Positions 1-12,109 of a stretch of DNA of 64,000 nt are shown piece after piece (position 1 is the first letter of the stretch; every line of letters starts with the position of its first letter). The position numbers were made by a program, and so were the translations under genes. The stretch covers positions 292,001 to 356,000 of the forward strand of contig JARFJB010001948.1 of NCBI GenBank assembly GCA_036346205.1, written 5' to 3'. Source of the DNA: Vesta saturnalis. Taxonomy: Eukaryota > Arthropoda > Insecta > Coleoptera > Lampyridae. The notes below the pieces were generated by a model that worked only from the letters and a program-made list of their open reading frames with translations, did not search any database and was not told the origin of the DNA.

Positions 1-1455
1 CGCACGCACGTACCCATGCACATGCCCACCCGCCCACACGCACACGCACGTGCACGAGCACACGTACACACGCGCACATCCGCACACCCCCATACACAAC
101 CCCGCGAATCCACCCACACACCAAAACCACCCACCCACCAAACCCCATCTACAAGAACACGTATACGCACACGCAACGTACGCGCACGCCACGCGCACGC
201 GCAAGCGGACGCGCACGCACGAGCACGCGTACGCGCACGCACACGCACAACCACACGCACACGCACAGCACAAAACACACAAACACACAAACATACAAAC
301 ACACAATCACATACACACAAACACACAAACACACAAACACACAAACACACAAACACACAAACACACAAACACACAAACACACAAACACACAAACACACAA
401 ACACACAAACAAACGCACACGCACACGCACCGCACACGCACCGCACACGCACATGAACACGCACACGCACACGCCACGACACGCACACGCACACGCACAC
501 GCACACCACACGCACACGCACACGACACACGCACACACACGCACTACACCACACGCACACAGTACACACACAGCACACACACACGATCACATAACACAAA
601 CACAAAACACACAAACACACAAACATACAAACACACAAACACACAAACACACAAACACACAAACACACAAACACACAAAACACAAACACACAAACACACA
701 AACACACAACACACAAACACACAAACACACAAACACACAAACACACAAACACACAAACACAAACACACAAACACACAAAAAAACACAAACACAAACACAC
801 AAAAACACAAACACACAAACACAAAAACACAAACACACAACACACAAACACACAAACACACAAACAACAAACACCAAACACCAAACACCAAACACACAAC
901 ACGCAAACACGCAAACACACAAACCACAACAACACAAAACACAAAACTACAAAACAGCACTAAACACAGAAATCACACAACACTAAACACAAACACACAA
1001 ACACTACAAACACACACACACACAACACACAAAATCACACAAACACACACAAACACACAAACACACAAACACACAAACACACAAACACACAACACTACAA
1101 AAATCACCACAAACACCACAACACACAACACAACACACACACAACAACACAACACACACACACACACAACACCACACACACACACAACACACACAACACA
1201 AACACACAAACACACAAACACACAAACACACAACACAACAAACACACAAACACACAACACACACACACACACACAACACACACAAACTAACGCACAACAC
1301 AAAATACAACACCAACAAACACACACAACACACAAACACACAACACACACAAACACAAAACACACAAACACACAAAACACACACAACACACAAACACACA
1401 AACACACAATCACACAAACACACAAACACACAAACACACAAACACACAAACGCAG
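1..1455. repeat. CA-rich microsatellite array with ACACAAAC octamer blocks
   Basis: The block is almost pure C and A on this strand. Its first 250 bases and 400-580 are a CACGCA-rich mosaic. Runs of an eight-base unit, ACACAAAC, fill about 290-410, 600-780, 1040-1095 and 1380-1455, with degenerate stretches between. All six-frame translations here are His/Thr/Asn or Cys/Val repeats produced by the simple sequence, so no gene is called. The block is cut by the window start. The 185 bases that follow (1456-1640) are non-repetitive and hold a small inverted repeat, GCAGGCTT at 1517 and AAGCCTGC at 1546. Confidence 0.95.
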
Positions 1456-1654
1456 AACTCGAATGAGTCACTAAATAATGTGAGTGTTACCCGTTCAAAC
1501 CGCACTAGGCGTTCGTGCAGGCTTACCCAAGTAAGGGGGCTTGCCAAGCCTGCTACAGTGGAAATGGGCGGAGTCGGTATAAGGAGTGAAATGATTGAAA
1601 GGTAGTTTGAATCAACTTACACTTACTATGACACACACGTGCACGCTGGCACTC

Positions 1655-1985
<331 letters not shown>

Positions 1986-2039
1986 ATATTTTAAAAAAAT
2001 TACTGTTATTGCATTTTATTTGAGCTTTAATAATTGAAG

Positions 2040-2695
2040 CTGCCGTATATATAGTTTTATAACAGTCTAACGTTTGGTTCATTTCTAGTTATGACTTTTG
2101 TGCTTGAATATGGTTTTGCAAGTTTCGTGCTCTTTTAAAGTTTCACCGAGATTTTTTAATACTCTCCTTTAAAAGAGAAATAACTATACATCCGAAAATT
2201 TTGCAAGAGGATCAGTACACGCAGTTATGTGAAACAGAATACAATAGCCAGTCTCGTCAAACTTGCTCTTCATTTCTTAAAAATTTGTACTATAATGTCG
2301 ACCAGCATCACTGGAAGGAAATTTGTCTGGCTAAAAAAACTTTCTTTCGACGTCTCCTTGGCCATAATGCTGTATCTGAGCTCAAGCTTTGCAGAACACT
2401 TCCTGTGGGTGTCACGTTGGTGTCAATCTTTTCAGTCAGAGTGTCGTCAGTTCCAATTGATTTAAAACATTCGTCTAGTCGTTTGACATTATCATGCTCG
2501 TATGATTTCGTATTTTCTTGTATTCTCACAGAGATTATTTGTTTTCTTCTTTTTTTTTTGTACAAATCTGAATATAATTTTGTAACGCACCAGCTTATTT
2601 TTGCTCTCGTTTCCACCCTTCTTGTTTTGTACTGATAATCAGATAATTTTCTGTTACCGTGAGACATCCTGGAAGGGACACGTACATTTCAAAGT
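2040..2695. other. AT-rich sequence without a recognised gene
   Basis: Two overlapping open frames exist here, 144 codons on + (2201-2635) and 119 codons on - (2308-2667). Neither resembles a family I know and they are antisense to each other. The stretch may be the decayed 5' part of the LINE that becomes recognisable at 2700, but I see no motif proving it. Confidence 0.5.
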
Positions 2696-2699
2696 CAAC

Positions 2700-2897
2700 A
2701 TTTGCTTGCCAAATTACACTATTTGGGTTTCAGTGATGACGCTACCAGTCTTATAGCTAGTTTTCTGGTTGGCAGATTGCAACAAGTTCAACATAATAAT
2801 AATGTGTCTGATGCAAAGCCATTAAATGCTGGCGTTCCTCAAGGATCAATTTTAGGGCCGCTTTTGTATTTAATGTATACTGCAGACTTTATGAATG

Positions 2898-2929
<32 letters not shown>

Positions 2930-3862
2930 GTGTAAGTGTCAAAATTATCCGGATGATACTCAGTTCATTTGATCCGGGGGAGGTCAACACTGCTCATGAG
3001 ATTATCAATTCAAATCTACAACGTTTGGATGAATACTCTATTAAGCACTCATTGTTGATAAAGTTTTATCTGCAATAAATTTAACTTTGAACAACGATAC
3101 TCTATCTCCGCAAGACATGGATCATAATTTACGATTTAAGGACCATATTAGCAAAAGGCGTATTTTAACTTCAGAAAATTGTATATGGATAGACATTTAA
3201 TACTACGTCTAGCTAAAATTAAACTAATATATGGTCTAAGAAAATATGATGATGTATCACATACTCTAAGTGCCTTACGGTGGCTTAATATGTTAAATCG
3301 CCGAAGATTGCATTTTGCTTGTTTTGCTCATAGGTTGATCCTTAATAAGGCTCCTAGTTACCTTTACAACAAAATTCGTTCTAGAACGGACGTGCAGAAT
3401 ATTAATATAAGACAGAAAGGTTTGCTTAGTATGCTTTTACATAAAACCCATCTTTTTGAAAGATCGTTTTCTTTTAATATTGTTAAGGTACTTAATGCTT
3501 TACCTTTCAGTCTAATTCTTTCAAGCAATCGTGTATTTAAATTTTAAGTGCATAAGGATCTTTTCAATAGATGTATAGCCTGACTATTCTCTTTTATTTT
3601 TACATGTACTGTATTGGTTGAGATAACTGCCTAAATTTTTTCTTTTCTTTCATATGTACATATGTTTATAGTTTTTAAGATTTACCTTTGGTCCGTGTTG
3701 ACATTTCGTTTATTAAAAGTCTAATTTTTTAGTTTAGCTTAAGTTTAAAAATAGTCCCATTTGGTGAACTGAACTTCGCTTTTGTGTATATTTTTATATT
3801 TTCTTTTATTTTTTAATTTTTACTTATTATATACCTAATTATACCTGCAATAAAGTCCTATT
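2700..3862 (+). pseudogene. LINE (non-LTR retrotransposon) reverse transcriptase relic, jockey-like
   Basis: The first 67 codons carry a reverse-transcriptase block containing GVPQGSILGPLLYLMYTADF, the usual palm motif upstream of the catalytic loop. A (TA)n tract at about 2897-2928 interrupts the frame. The catalytic box follows in another frame as YPDDTQ near 2945, where YADD is usual. Further codons (for example SNLQRLDEYS near 3013) and the frame 3179-3547 match the thumb and C-terminal tail of jockey/CR1-type ORF2. The unit ends with AATAAAGTCCTATTATTATTAT near 3848, a polyadenylation signal plus a short simple tail typical of this group. It is 5' truncated and frameshifted, so inactive. 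The clade is inferred. Confidence 0.8.
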
Positions 3863-3879
3863 ATTATTATAATTCAAAG

Positions 3880-6240
3880 TAAACAATATAAACTATAAAA
3901 TAATAATTAAAAATAAAGATTTATCCTTGTTCCTTACTAAGGAAATTCTTATCAAACCTTACAACACAGTATAGTTTTATACTGTGCCTACAACTATTAG
4001 TGCTTACCTTTAATACCCATTCAAATTTAAACAACCTCAACTCAAGAGGTTGACAATCTCCCCGAGTAAGGCACGGATTACAAATATGAAATAACTGTAC
4101 ACATCCACACACAAATTACATTACCTTTGAAACTACTTCCACAAAAGCTTCTCACACTTTATAAAAAATCAATATTTTTTGTTTGTTTTTACACCAAAAT
4201 AATTAAACCCCATAATCAAACGTTACACTAACAATAGAACCATGACCGAGGCTGAAGAGGAAGAAGACTCCTGAACAGTCCACAACAAATCAACGGCAAC
4301 ATAATCAATAATAACTAACATACGATTGAGCATAATAACAAAAAAAAATTACAGAATTAACAGAGTTGGCATAGGGCCTTGGCGACTCATCCCCTAAACA
4401 ACCTGACCAGCCATAAGAGTCTTAAGATTTTTGCAACTGACCCGGTTGCCCCTGACCTACCACCGTTTTAGATAGAGTAAATACTTTTCCGGACAAAAGC
4501 CCAATGTTCTGTTAAAATAGAATTTAACAAAACTACAAAAGTCGCATTGTAATACTAATAACCAAGCAAGCGACCTAGATAGATTTTAATAATAGTTATT
4601 CCTAAAGGGGCGCATTTTAAACGAAACATCTCACAACCATAATGTTAATATTATAAAACATCTTGCAGGAATCATTGTACATTGTCTCTAATCGGGGCTC
4701 TTAAGTTAATACCGTCCATAATTAAGAATAGCAGCAATCCTTAAATAAATTTCTTAAATAAAATTTTGATGTAATAAAATCCCCTAGCAAAACCGACCAT
4801 TCTACTACTCACTTTATAGATTACAAAGACATTATCACATAAATTCTTTTTCCAAATATAAAATGAGAATAAAATAAGATTATAACTACTATTTGCACGT
4901 AGCTGCAAGACCGTTATCTAAATACTCCACAGAGTCGTATTCAGTAAGGTTAAAGAAACTTTAAATTTCCTATAGCCCGATTTAAAATCAAATTGGAGAG
5001 AATTTCCTCCGCAGCACTCGCTCAGACCACATCAAAGAACGGAATGCTTGTCTACTCTCGGTAACCACCGAGTGTTCGTGTTCCAACCGCCCGAATCTCC
5101 AGTTCAGTAATTCAATTCAGTTCAGTAATTAACTTAAAGTTTTTTTTTACAATAGTATATTATAATACAAGTTTATAAGCAAGCCTTTAAAGTACGCGCG
5201 ACTGGTTAAAAAGCACGAGGCGAAGCCGAATGCGGTTTGACGGAGTATTATACGCTATTTTTTATTTTACCTGGACCATAATGAGAGAATTGTAGCAAAT
5301 ACTTCCCCAACGGTGATGTGGAATTAAAAGTAAATCGAAATCAGTTTTTCGGAATAACCTGTGTCATTAATCGTTGCCATAGAACCGGTTCGTGAATTAC
5401 AAAATGATTGAAAACGATGAAAGCTGCTGCCTTACAAATTTCAAACAATAGCAATTGTACGTTTCATATTCATTTAAATAAGTAGAGATTAGTGTACGAG
5501 CATTTATGATTGTTCAAAATTTGAAGGTGAATACCTAGACAACTTTAAAGCACTAGTATTTTAGAATCCCGGTTTCGCACGCATTAGAGTGGTCAAAAGG
5601 GAGATTCATGTATAATAAAAAATTATATTTTTGTTAATTTTAAGGTAAATTTTCATTACTAACGAAGTGTTCGCACATGACCGCATGTATGGTATTTTTT
5701 GTACTAATATTAATTAATAATATATTACGTAATCTTTAAAGTACATCAATTACTGTAATGAATATTTTTAATTAATCAAGTATCTTACTTGGCAGATTAA
5801 GTGGCCTCTTTATTACCTGCAGTGCGATTAAATTCTATTCATTTTAATAATACAATTTAAACTAATTATTTTCATTTTTCAACCAGTTTTAATACGTCAA
5901 ATTTCATTTCGTATCATAAATTACACTTATTAGATTATTTTGTTTGGTACCCAATGTCAATTAAACCCACGCGTGCGGGAAATTGAAGTTATAATGTTTG
6001 TATTGCTCAAGAACCTATGGCACAACTTTCAATGTAAGAGTAAAAGATTGTTTTATTGCAAATTTAATAAAATCACACGTGAAAAGCTGCGAACTTAAAC
6101 CTTGAGTGGAGCTACTTTGATTTATTTGCTTTGATTTTGCAAGGAAAACGCAAATACATATTAATTTAATAAAGAAGGCAAATTGATTTTAAATGGTTTT
6201 GTCATATGATTTACACACTGACACGTTGCCACACTGACAC
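3880..6240. other. Anonymous AT-rich non-coding DNA
   Basis: No long frame, tRNA-like sequence or repeat pair is visible. A 63-codon minus frame at 3921-4112 contains CNPCLTRGDCQPLE and ends beside GTAAGC, which could be a donor site, but there is no second exon to support it. A short CA/CG-rich microsatellite begins near 6230. Confidence 0.6.
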
Positions 6241-6315
6241 ACTCACACATACACACGCACAGGCGCAAGCGCGCGCATGCACGCACGCATGTATATATAT
6301 ATATATATATCTATA

Positions 6316-6400
6316 TATATCGGGTATTTCACGACGAAGGGCACGGACTGTAGCGCTCGACAGCACCGATTTTCAAAATTCTTTCAATGTAATATGATAC
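6316..6400 (+). repeat. Dispersed element end, copy 1
   Basis: A stretch beginning GGGTATTTCACGACGAAGGG and containing CACGGACTGTAGCGCT and CACCGATTT recurs, about 85% identical by eye over 60 bp, at 10948-11010 in the same orientation. Both copies abut TA-rich sequence, as expected for the terminus of a TA-targeting DNA transposon. The parent element is not recognised. Confidence 0.6.
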
Positions 6401-6619
6401 ATCCTGTATATTTTTGCATATTTCAATTGTACGAGTACAATAAACCTAAGTTACTCTTATACTGTATATACGTAAACCTTACCCGAAATATTTGAGATTT
6501 TTCAAAATTGTAAGGTAAACCTTTATCAATTGATACCCCTTACTATAGTACAATGAAAAAATAACTATTCGTCACTATGAATAGTCAATATAATGAGCTA
6601 TCAAACCCCATATGATTGG

Positions 6620-7356
6620 TTGGAGGAAATTTGTACAGGGTGTTTAAAAAAGTTAATCCTTTTCATTTTTATTTAAACATAATTAACTTGCTTAGTTCAA
6701 ATGGAACGCCCTGTAGACTTTTATTTCCATTAATGGAGAATTTAATTATCTTTCAAACTGTATTAGGTTTTCCTACATTTAAAAATTGCAGTTATTCCCA
6801 TTTAATTGAAATATTTACAAGAATTACGTATTTTGAAAGAAAGGATATATCCAGGAGCAATGATTGTTCTAGTATTGACATTTGCAAACTGCCATTGTCA
6901 TTCTGTATTTAAATTGTAATACTGTCTTTAATTGTGTTTGAAGTAATTACAAAAAGTCGAAAATGAAAATATATTCTATCCAAGAGCGGGTCGATATGAT
7001 TTTGGTAATCGGCGAATGCGAAGAAAACTGTTAGCTACAAGAATTTACGTTCAGAAATATCCAAACCGCAACCATCCTAATAAAGCTGTTTTCGAAAGAC
7101 TTCTACAGAGATTCAAAAACACCGGCAGCGCAAGTTACGAAAAAGTGGAAAAAAACGAGTTACAGAAAATGAAGAAAACGAATTTTCAACATTGCAAGCC
7201 TTTATTGAAAATCCAAATACCAGTTTAAGTGAAATTCAAAACGAAACAGAAATAAGTAAAACTAGTGCTCGTAGAACACTAAAAAATTATCGCTACCATC
7301 CCTATCACATTCAAATGCACCAATATTTAGAAAACACCGATTTCCCACGAAGAATC

Positions 7357-7360
<4 letters not shown>
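6620..7360 (+). pseudogene. 5' part of a DD41D mariner-type transposase, truncated at a TA microsatellite
   Basis: From an ATG at 6964 the translation starts MKIYSIQERVDMILVIGECEEN, aligning by eye with the N-terminal helix-turn-helix of the transposases at 8438, 29402 and 52020. After a stop near 7030 the reading continues as RIYVQKYPNRNHPNKAVFER. After another shift near 7190 it continues as FIENPNTSLSEIQNETEISK, ending YHPYHIQMHQYLENTDFPRR at 7355. That is the two-part DNA-binding region of the family. All catalytic sequence is missing because the copy stops at the (TA)n tract 7361-7416. Upstream, strings such as TACAGGGTGTTT (6638) resemble the terminal tips of the other copies. Confidence 0.75.

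Positions 7361-7416
<56 letters not shown>
7361..7416. repeat. (TA)n microsatellite
   Basis: Pure TA dinucleotides that truncate the transposase relic on the left and lie 90 bp before the inverted arm of the next element. Confidence 0.97.
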
Positions 7417-7421
<5 letters not shown>

Positions 7422-7506
7422 GGGTTTTCCACGGTAGGCGTTCGTTAGAAGTTTATGTGGTTAGAAACAATTTAGAAATCTGAATTCTTGGACTTAAGGG
7501 TTATTT

Positions 7507-10148
7507 AAGATTCTCTTTCATTCTAAAATATTTTCAAGGTCATGTTACTTCCGGTTATACCGGAAGTCGCCACTAACTTCCTTATTTTAAATGGAACATC
7601 CTGTATATTATTTTATTTTGGATTCTTGACAAAATTTTAGGATAAGTCTTATAAGGGTTTCCTATACCTTTTTCAACTGTTTCTTAGATATCTTGATTTT
7701 TCAAAAATTTTGAAAGATGTAACCCTATTTTCAACACTGCTTGTCTTACTTATTTTGACTGATGGAAAGTGCTTCTGGAGTAGACAGAAGCATAAAACTA
7801 TACTTTTGAAATACTCATTGACAATTGATTTATTGCGTACATGGTGTTCAAAATTTGATGAACTATTAAACAATTTTCAAAGTTGAAAACTTTGTTAATT
7901 CAAATGTGACACCCTGTATATTATTGGATGAATAGATGCAGCATTTAGTTATGCATCGTTTGGCTATAACATTACCTATACCTATTATCGACAATTTTCT
8001 TGTTAATTAATATTTTCTACTTTAATGTGATTTTTGACAGAAACTGAAATGTTTTTCAAAAATAAAATGAACTTAATTCAAACTACACAAATTCTATTTT
8101 ATTAAAACAATGAAATAAAACAAGAAGATAACAAAATTGAGAGCATAATAACAAATGAAAAACATAAAACTAATTATTTGAACATAACTAGAAGAAAAGT
8201 GATAAAAAGATAAAATGAATCATTACAAATGTTCCACATGACCGCCAATTTGATTTAAGCATTTTATAACTCGTATAACTCCGTATTTTTTATAAAAGTC
8301 GATAAAATTCCAAAACTGCAATCTAGTGAGCCTTGATTTTGACACACATTAAAACATTGTTGTTGATTTAATGTCAAATCAGTACAATTTAAGTGATTTT
8401 GTAATTTTTTAAGTATTTTTTTTAAGTACTGTTTATAATGGAATGTGTTCAAGAATATTCTAACAATGATTTATTAAATTTGTTTTACACGCATGGTGAA
8501 TGTGGACGAATTGTTAGGCGAACATGCAGGTTGTTTAACGAACGGTATCCACACCTACCATTAATGACACCTGGAAAATTTGCAAGAATTGAAGCTCGAT
8601 TTATTGCAACTGGAAGTATAAGGGCAACTCGAACGCATTTAAAGCCAGTAATAGATAATGAAGTTAACGAGGTGAACGTGTTAGCTTATTTTCACGCTTA
8701 TCCACGAACTTCAATTACAGCAGCTGCACTGGATTCGGATATTTCACAAACATCAATCCACAGAATATTAAAGAAGTATAAAATGCATCCTTTTTCGGTA
8801 ATAATTGTGCAAGGATTACACCTTGGTGATCAGGCACGACAAGTTAACTTTTGTGAATTTATTCTTGTACAAATGACCGAATATCCGAGATTTCTTCACA
8901 ACATTATTTGGACCGATGAATCAAAATTCGGTAGAGAAGGAATTTTCAATCGCCGAAATAATCACTACTGGGCACAAGATAGTCCTCATGTAACAAGAGA
9001 ACGTAATCACCAGTTCCAATTTAGTTTTAACGTTTTTTGGATTTGTTATGGATTTTCTAAATACTCTACCTGCATGTGACAGGGCAAACAGTTGGTATCA
9101 GTTGGATGGTGCTCCCGCACATTCCACTATAGCTGTACACCAACAGTTGACATTGATGTTTGAAGATAGGTGGATTGACCCACAAGGACCTTGGAACTGG
9201 CCACCGAGATCACCCGATTTGACGCCCCTGGACTTTTACCTCTGGGGTCGTATAAAAGAATTAGTGTACTCTAGTCCAGTTCAAACTAGACAGGAATTGC
9301 TAAATCGTGTTCACAATTCATTCAATAGTATGTGTCCACACGTAATTCGGAGATCTATTTCACAAGGAGTATATGATAGAGTTATAAAATGCTTAAATCA
9401 AATTGGCGGTCATGTGGAACATTTGTAATGATTCATTTTATCTTTTTTATCACTTTTCTTCTAGTGATGTTCAAATAATTGTTTTATGTTTTTCATTTGT
9501 TATTATGCTCTCAATTTTGTTATCTTCTTGTGTTATTTCATTGTTTTAATAAAATAGAATTTGTGTAGTTTGAATTAAGTTCAGTTTATTTTTGAAAAAC
9601 ATTTCACTTTCTGTCAAAATCACATTAAAGTAGAAAATATTAATTAACAAGAAAATTGTCGATAATAGGTGTAGGTAATGTTACAGCCAAACGATGCATA
9701 ACTAAATGCTGCATCTATTCATCCAATAATATACAGGGTGTCACATTTGAATTAACAGAGTTTTTCAACTTTGAAAATTGTTTAATAGTTCATCAAATTT
9801 TGAACACCATGTATGCAATAAATCAATTGTCAATGAGTATTTCAAAAGTATAGTTCTTATGCTTCTGTCTACTCCAGAAGCACTTTCCATCAGTCAAAAA
9901 TATGTAAGACAAGCAGTGTTGAAAATAGGGTTACATCTTTCAAAATTTTGAAAAATTCAAGATATCTAAGAAACAGTTGAAAAAAGGTATAGGAAACCCT
10001 TATAAGACTTATCCTAAAATTTTGTCAAGAATCCAAAAATAAAATAATATACAGGATGTTCCATTTAAAATAAGGAAGTTAGTGGCGACTTCCGGTATAA
10101 CCGGAAGTAACATGACCTTAAAAATATTTTAGAATGAAAGAGAATCTT
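7507..10148 (+). mobile_element. DD41D mariner-type element with ~770 bp inverted arms
   Basis: Left arm 7507-8275 and right arm 9375-10148 are inverted copies at roughly 95% identity by eye. Examples are AAGATTCTCTTTCATTC at 7507 against GAATGAAAGAGAATCTT at 10132, and the shared CTTCCGGTTATACCGGAAG palindrome near 7550 and 10090. The transposase pseudogene lies between them. The left arm also holds an inverted copy of the last ~50 bp of the transposase coding sequence (8230-8275 against 9375-9425). The inversion therefore reaches into the gene and is not a simple ancestral terminal repeat. Short strings like ACAGGGTGTCACATTTG inside the arms (7918 reversed, 9733) look like mariner tips. Confidence 0.8.
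8438..9428 (+). pseudogene. DD41D mariner-type transposase, internally deleted
   Basis: The protein would bind element ends and catalyse cut-and-paste transposition in the nucleus. Residues 1-125 form a double helix-turn-helix (ECGRIVRRTCRLFNERYP; TSITAAALDSDISQTSIHRI). The first catalytic Asp is in TDESKF (8911). The frame breaks near 9045, where about 25 codons are missing and the phase shifts. It resumes as FLNTLPACDRANSWYQLDGA. The second Asp is in QLDGAPAHS and the third in LTPLDFYLWG, with 41 residues between them, hence DD41D. The C-terminus ends NQIGGHVEHL, as in the copies at 29402 and 52020. All three acidic residues survive but the deletion disables the gene. I chose the start by alignment with those copies. 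Confidence 0.88.
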
Positions 10149-10189
10149 TTGTATATATATATACATACAATATAATTATAATATAATAT

Positions 10190-10402
10190 AATTGGTGGAA
10201 AAGCCAATAAGTTACCACATTTGTTATTACTTTTTTAATATATTTCGGTGCAAAATTTTGACTTTCATCAGAAAAATATAACTACGTGGAAAAAAAAGAG
10301 AACATACAAAAAAAGACTTGGCATAGGCACCATATTGTAACACAATAAATATTTAACTATTTTTAATTCATTTATTGGCTTTTCTACCAATTAGGCCTAC
10401 TG
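10190..10402 (-). repeat. Penelope-like tail fragment with short inverted ends
   Basis: Arms at 10190-10210 and 10371-10392 (AATTGGTGGAAAAGCCAATAA and its inverse with one change) enclose about 200 bp. On the minus strand the interior carries CTGATGAAAGTC...GCACCGAAAT (10242-10271), a hammerhead-like core of the kind seen at the PLE tails elsewhere in the window. No coding sequence remains. Confidence 0.5.
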
Positions 10403-10493
10403 AAACTAGGGAATCCTAAAGATAACATCCGTACATATGTGTTAAAAATCACCTAGTCTTTGTAGTCATTGTTATACATATACATACACACAC

Positions 10494-10498
<5 letters not shown>

Positions 10499-10561
<63 letters not shown>
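10499..10561. repeat. (TA)n microsatellite
   Basis: TA dinucleotide run immediately upstream of SINE copy 1, following a short CA run. Confidence 0.97.
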
Positions 10562-10565
<4 letters not shown>

Positions 10566-10567
10566 GG

Positions 10568-10941
10568 CAAGACCGAGCTAGTAGCGTAGTGTTGACACGA
10601 CCTGCTTATCATTCGGGAGGTAATGGGTTCGATTCCCGTTACCGTCTACCTTGTATGAGGTTTTCTCAGGGGGTTTTCCTCATACACATGTAGCGGCATG
10701 GTCACTGCGTATATGCACACCATGTACGGCTGCTTAGGCGAATGTTGGGGTAGTATTTTCCCTATCAGAACCCTAACTTCGTTCCTTCCGATCCTATCCT
10801 GACCACACCCATCCTTAATCCGACCATGCACATATAGGTAATGTATGTATGTATGCTGGGAATCCATGATTGTGGCTGAATCTCGAGCAGCTCGCTCTCC
10901 CCCTAGGGAGAGGGAATGAAATACGTGGCCTTTTCCTTTTT
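10568..10941 (+). mobile_element. tRNA-derived SINE, copy 1
   Basis: A tRNA-like head (about 10572-10650) contains an A-box-like GAGCTAGTAGCGTAGTG and a B box GGTTCGATTCC, the internal RNA polymerase III promoter. A ~290 bp body follows, ending in a T- and C-rich tail (CCTTTTCCTTTTTT). The whole 374 bp recurs in inverse orientation at 16049-16431. TATATGG occurs on both sides (10561 and 10942), a possible target duplication, although the left side lies in TA-rich DNA. SINEs encode no protein and depend on a LINE; the partner is unknown. Confidence 0.82.
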
Positions 10942-10944
10942 TAT

Positions 10945-11010
10945 ATGGTGAGTATTTCACGACGAACGACACGGACTGTAGCGCTTAGACGCCACCGATT
11001 TCCAAAATTA
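10945..11010 (+). repeat. Dispersed element end, copy 2
   Basis: GAGTATTTCACGACGAACGA, CACGGACTGTAGCGCT and CACCGATTT repeat the terminus at 6316-6400. SINE copy 1 is inserted exactly at its outer edge. Confidence 0.6.
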
Positions 11011-12100
11011 TTTTACAGAATTTAAGAAAGCTTCATGAATGTCATCAACATTAGGAAAAACAGAAACGTTTTTCTTTTGCATATAGGTTCTTTCTACTTA
11101 ACCTATATCGATCAAAATCAGACATTTTTTTTAGACGGTAGATGCAGTGAAGATTGGAGTACTGTTTTTAATAAGAATGGTAGGGGGGGCAGGAATGTTT
11201 TTATTTGATCTCGCTCCTTACTTCTATATATAATGCTTTTCTTCTCATGCTATTTTTCATATTCCGGAATTTTGTATAAACTTCAAACTTTTTCAAAAGG
11301 CCCTGTAATAGCAAATTCATTTTTTAGACAACATTTGGCGGCAAGAATGTGTTCCATAAACCATTGTAGTAGTTGCGCTTTTTGAGTTGTTGCAAATTGT
11401 CTGTGAGTATTTAACTCCTCTCAAGTAAATTCTCCATTTATTTCCAGGGTCATCGGAAACATTCTACTCGTCATAGTTAAAAATATTGTATGGCGGTACA
11501 TCGTTCTCCTAAATCTGTAAAATACCCTGAAAGTGTGCCTATCGGTATATTTAAACGTGTTTGCTTAATATTTGCGGAAGAAATTGAACAGAAAATTTTT
11601 CATACGGCTTTAGGACTCCAATTGTTCAACCTTTTCCTAGTAAATGATTTCTGAAATGTACTACCTTATTTATCTAAATAACATTTTGCATTATTCGTAA
11701 ATCTAATAAACCAGCTGATTTGGTCACTACTGAAAGAATCGGCTTTTCTTCCACCTCATAAAGAATTTACAGTAGCTGTTTGCGTACTAATATGCTAACA
11801 GCTATTTTGCTTAGAGCCTCATTCAACGCTCCTTGGGTGTAATTCCGGTATACCCTTGAACCGAGATTCTTATTAAAGCTCCGTACCGTAATATACTAAG
11901 TTAACTAACTAAAACGAGGAAATACCCATTCACGTATCTACTCTATTTAATTATTTCATAGATGGATTAGTTTTCTCACCAGTTAAACGTGACCCCGTTA
12001 TTCAACCCTGAATCTATTAAATGTTTAAGCTATTCCACAATACGTAATTAATTCTGTATTGTGTGTTTCGTAACTGTGGTTTCATATTAGTTTATATTTC
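11011..12100 (-). other. Unclassified degenerate coding-like region
   Basis: On the minus strand a continuous run of about 60 codons with one stop (11477 down to 11283) reads like real protein: MFPMTLEINGEFT, then EELNTHRQFATTQKAQLL and KCCLKNEFAITGPFEKV. Further upstream (near 11850) NYTQGALNEALSKIAV resembles a pipsqueak-type helix-turn-helix, but this is a weak similarity. Because the sequence follows the transposon terminus at 10945, I infer a decayed DNA transposon read towards that end. I cannot name the family. Confidence 0.35.
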
Positions 12101-12109
12101 CACAGTTTT

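Noticed and set aside
1..1474. Frames of up to 474 codons encoding His/Thr/Asn or Cys/Val repeats
   Set aside because: They are translations of CA-rich microsatellite in every frame; composition follows the repeat unit.
2201..2667. Two overlapping frames, one per strand, as a host gene
   Set aside because: No recognisable domain, mutual overlap, and location beside a LINE relic.
4070..4112. Possible exon with CNPC/GDC cysteines and a GTAAGC donor on the minus strand
   Set aside because: Single short frame without an acceptor, partner exon or known domain.
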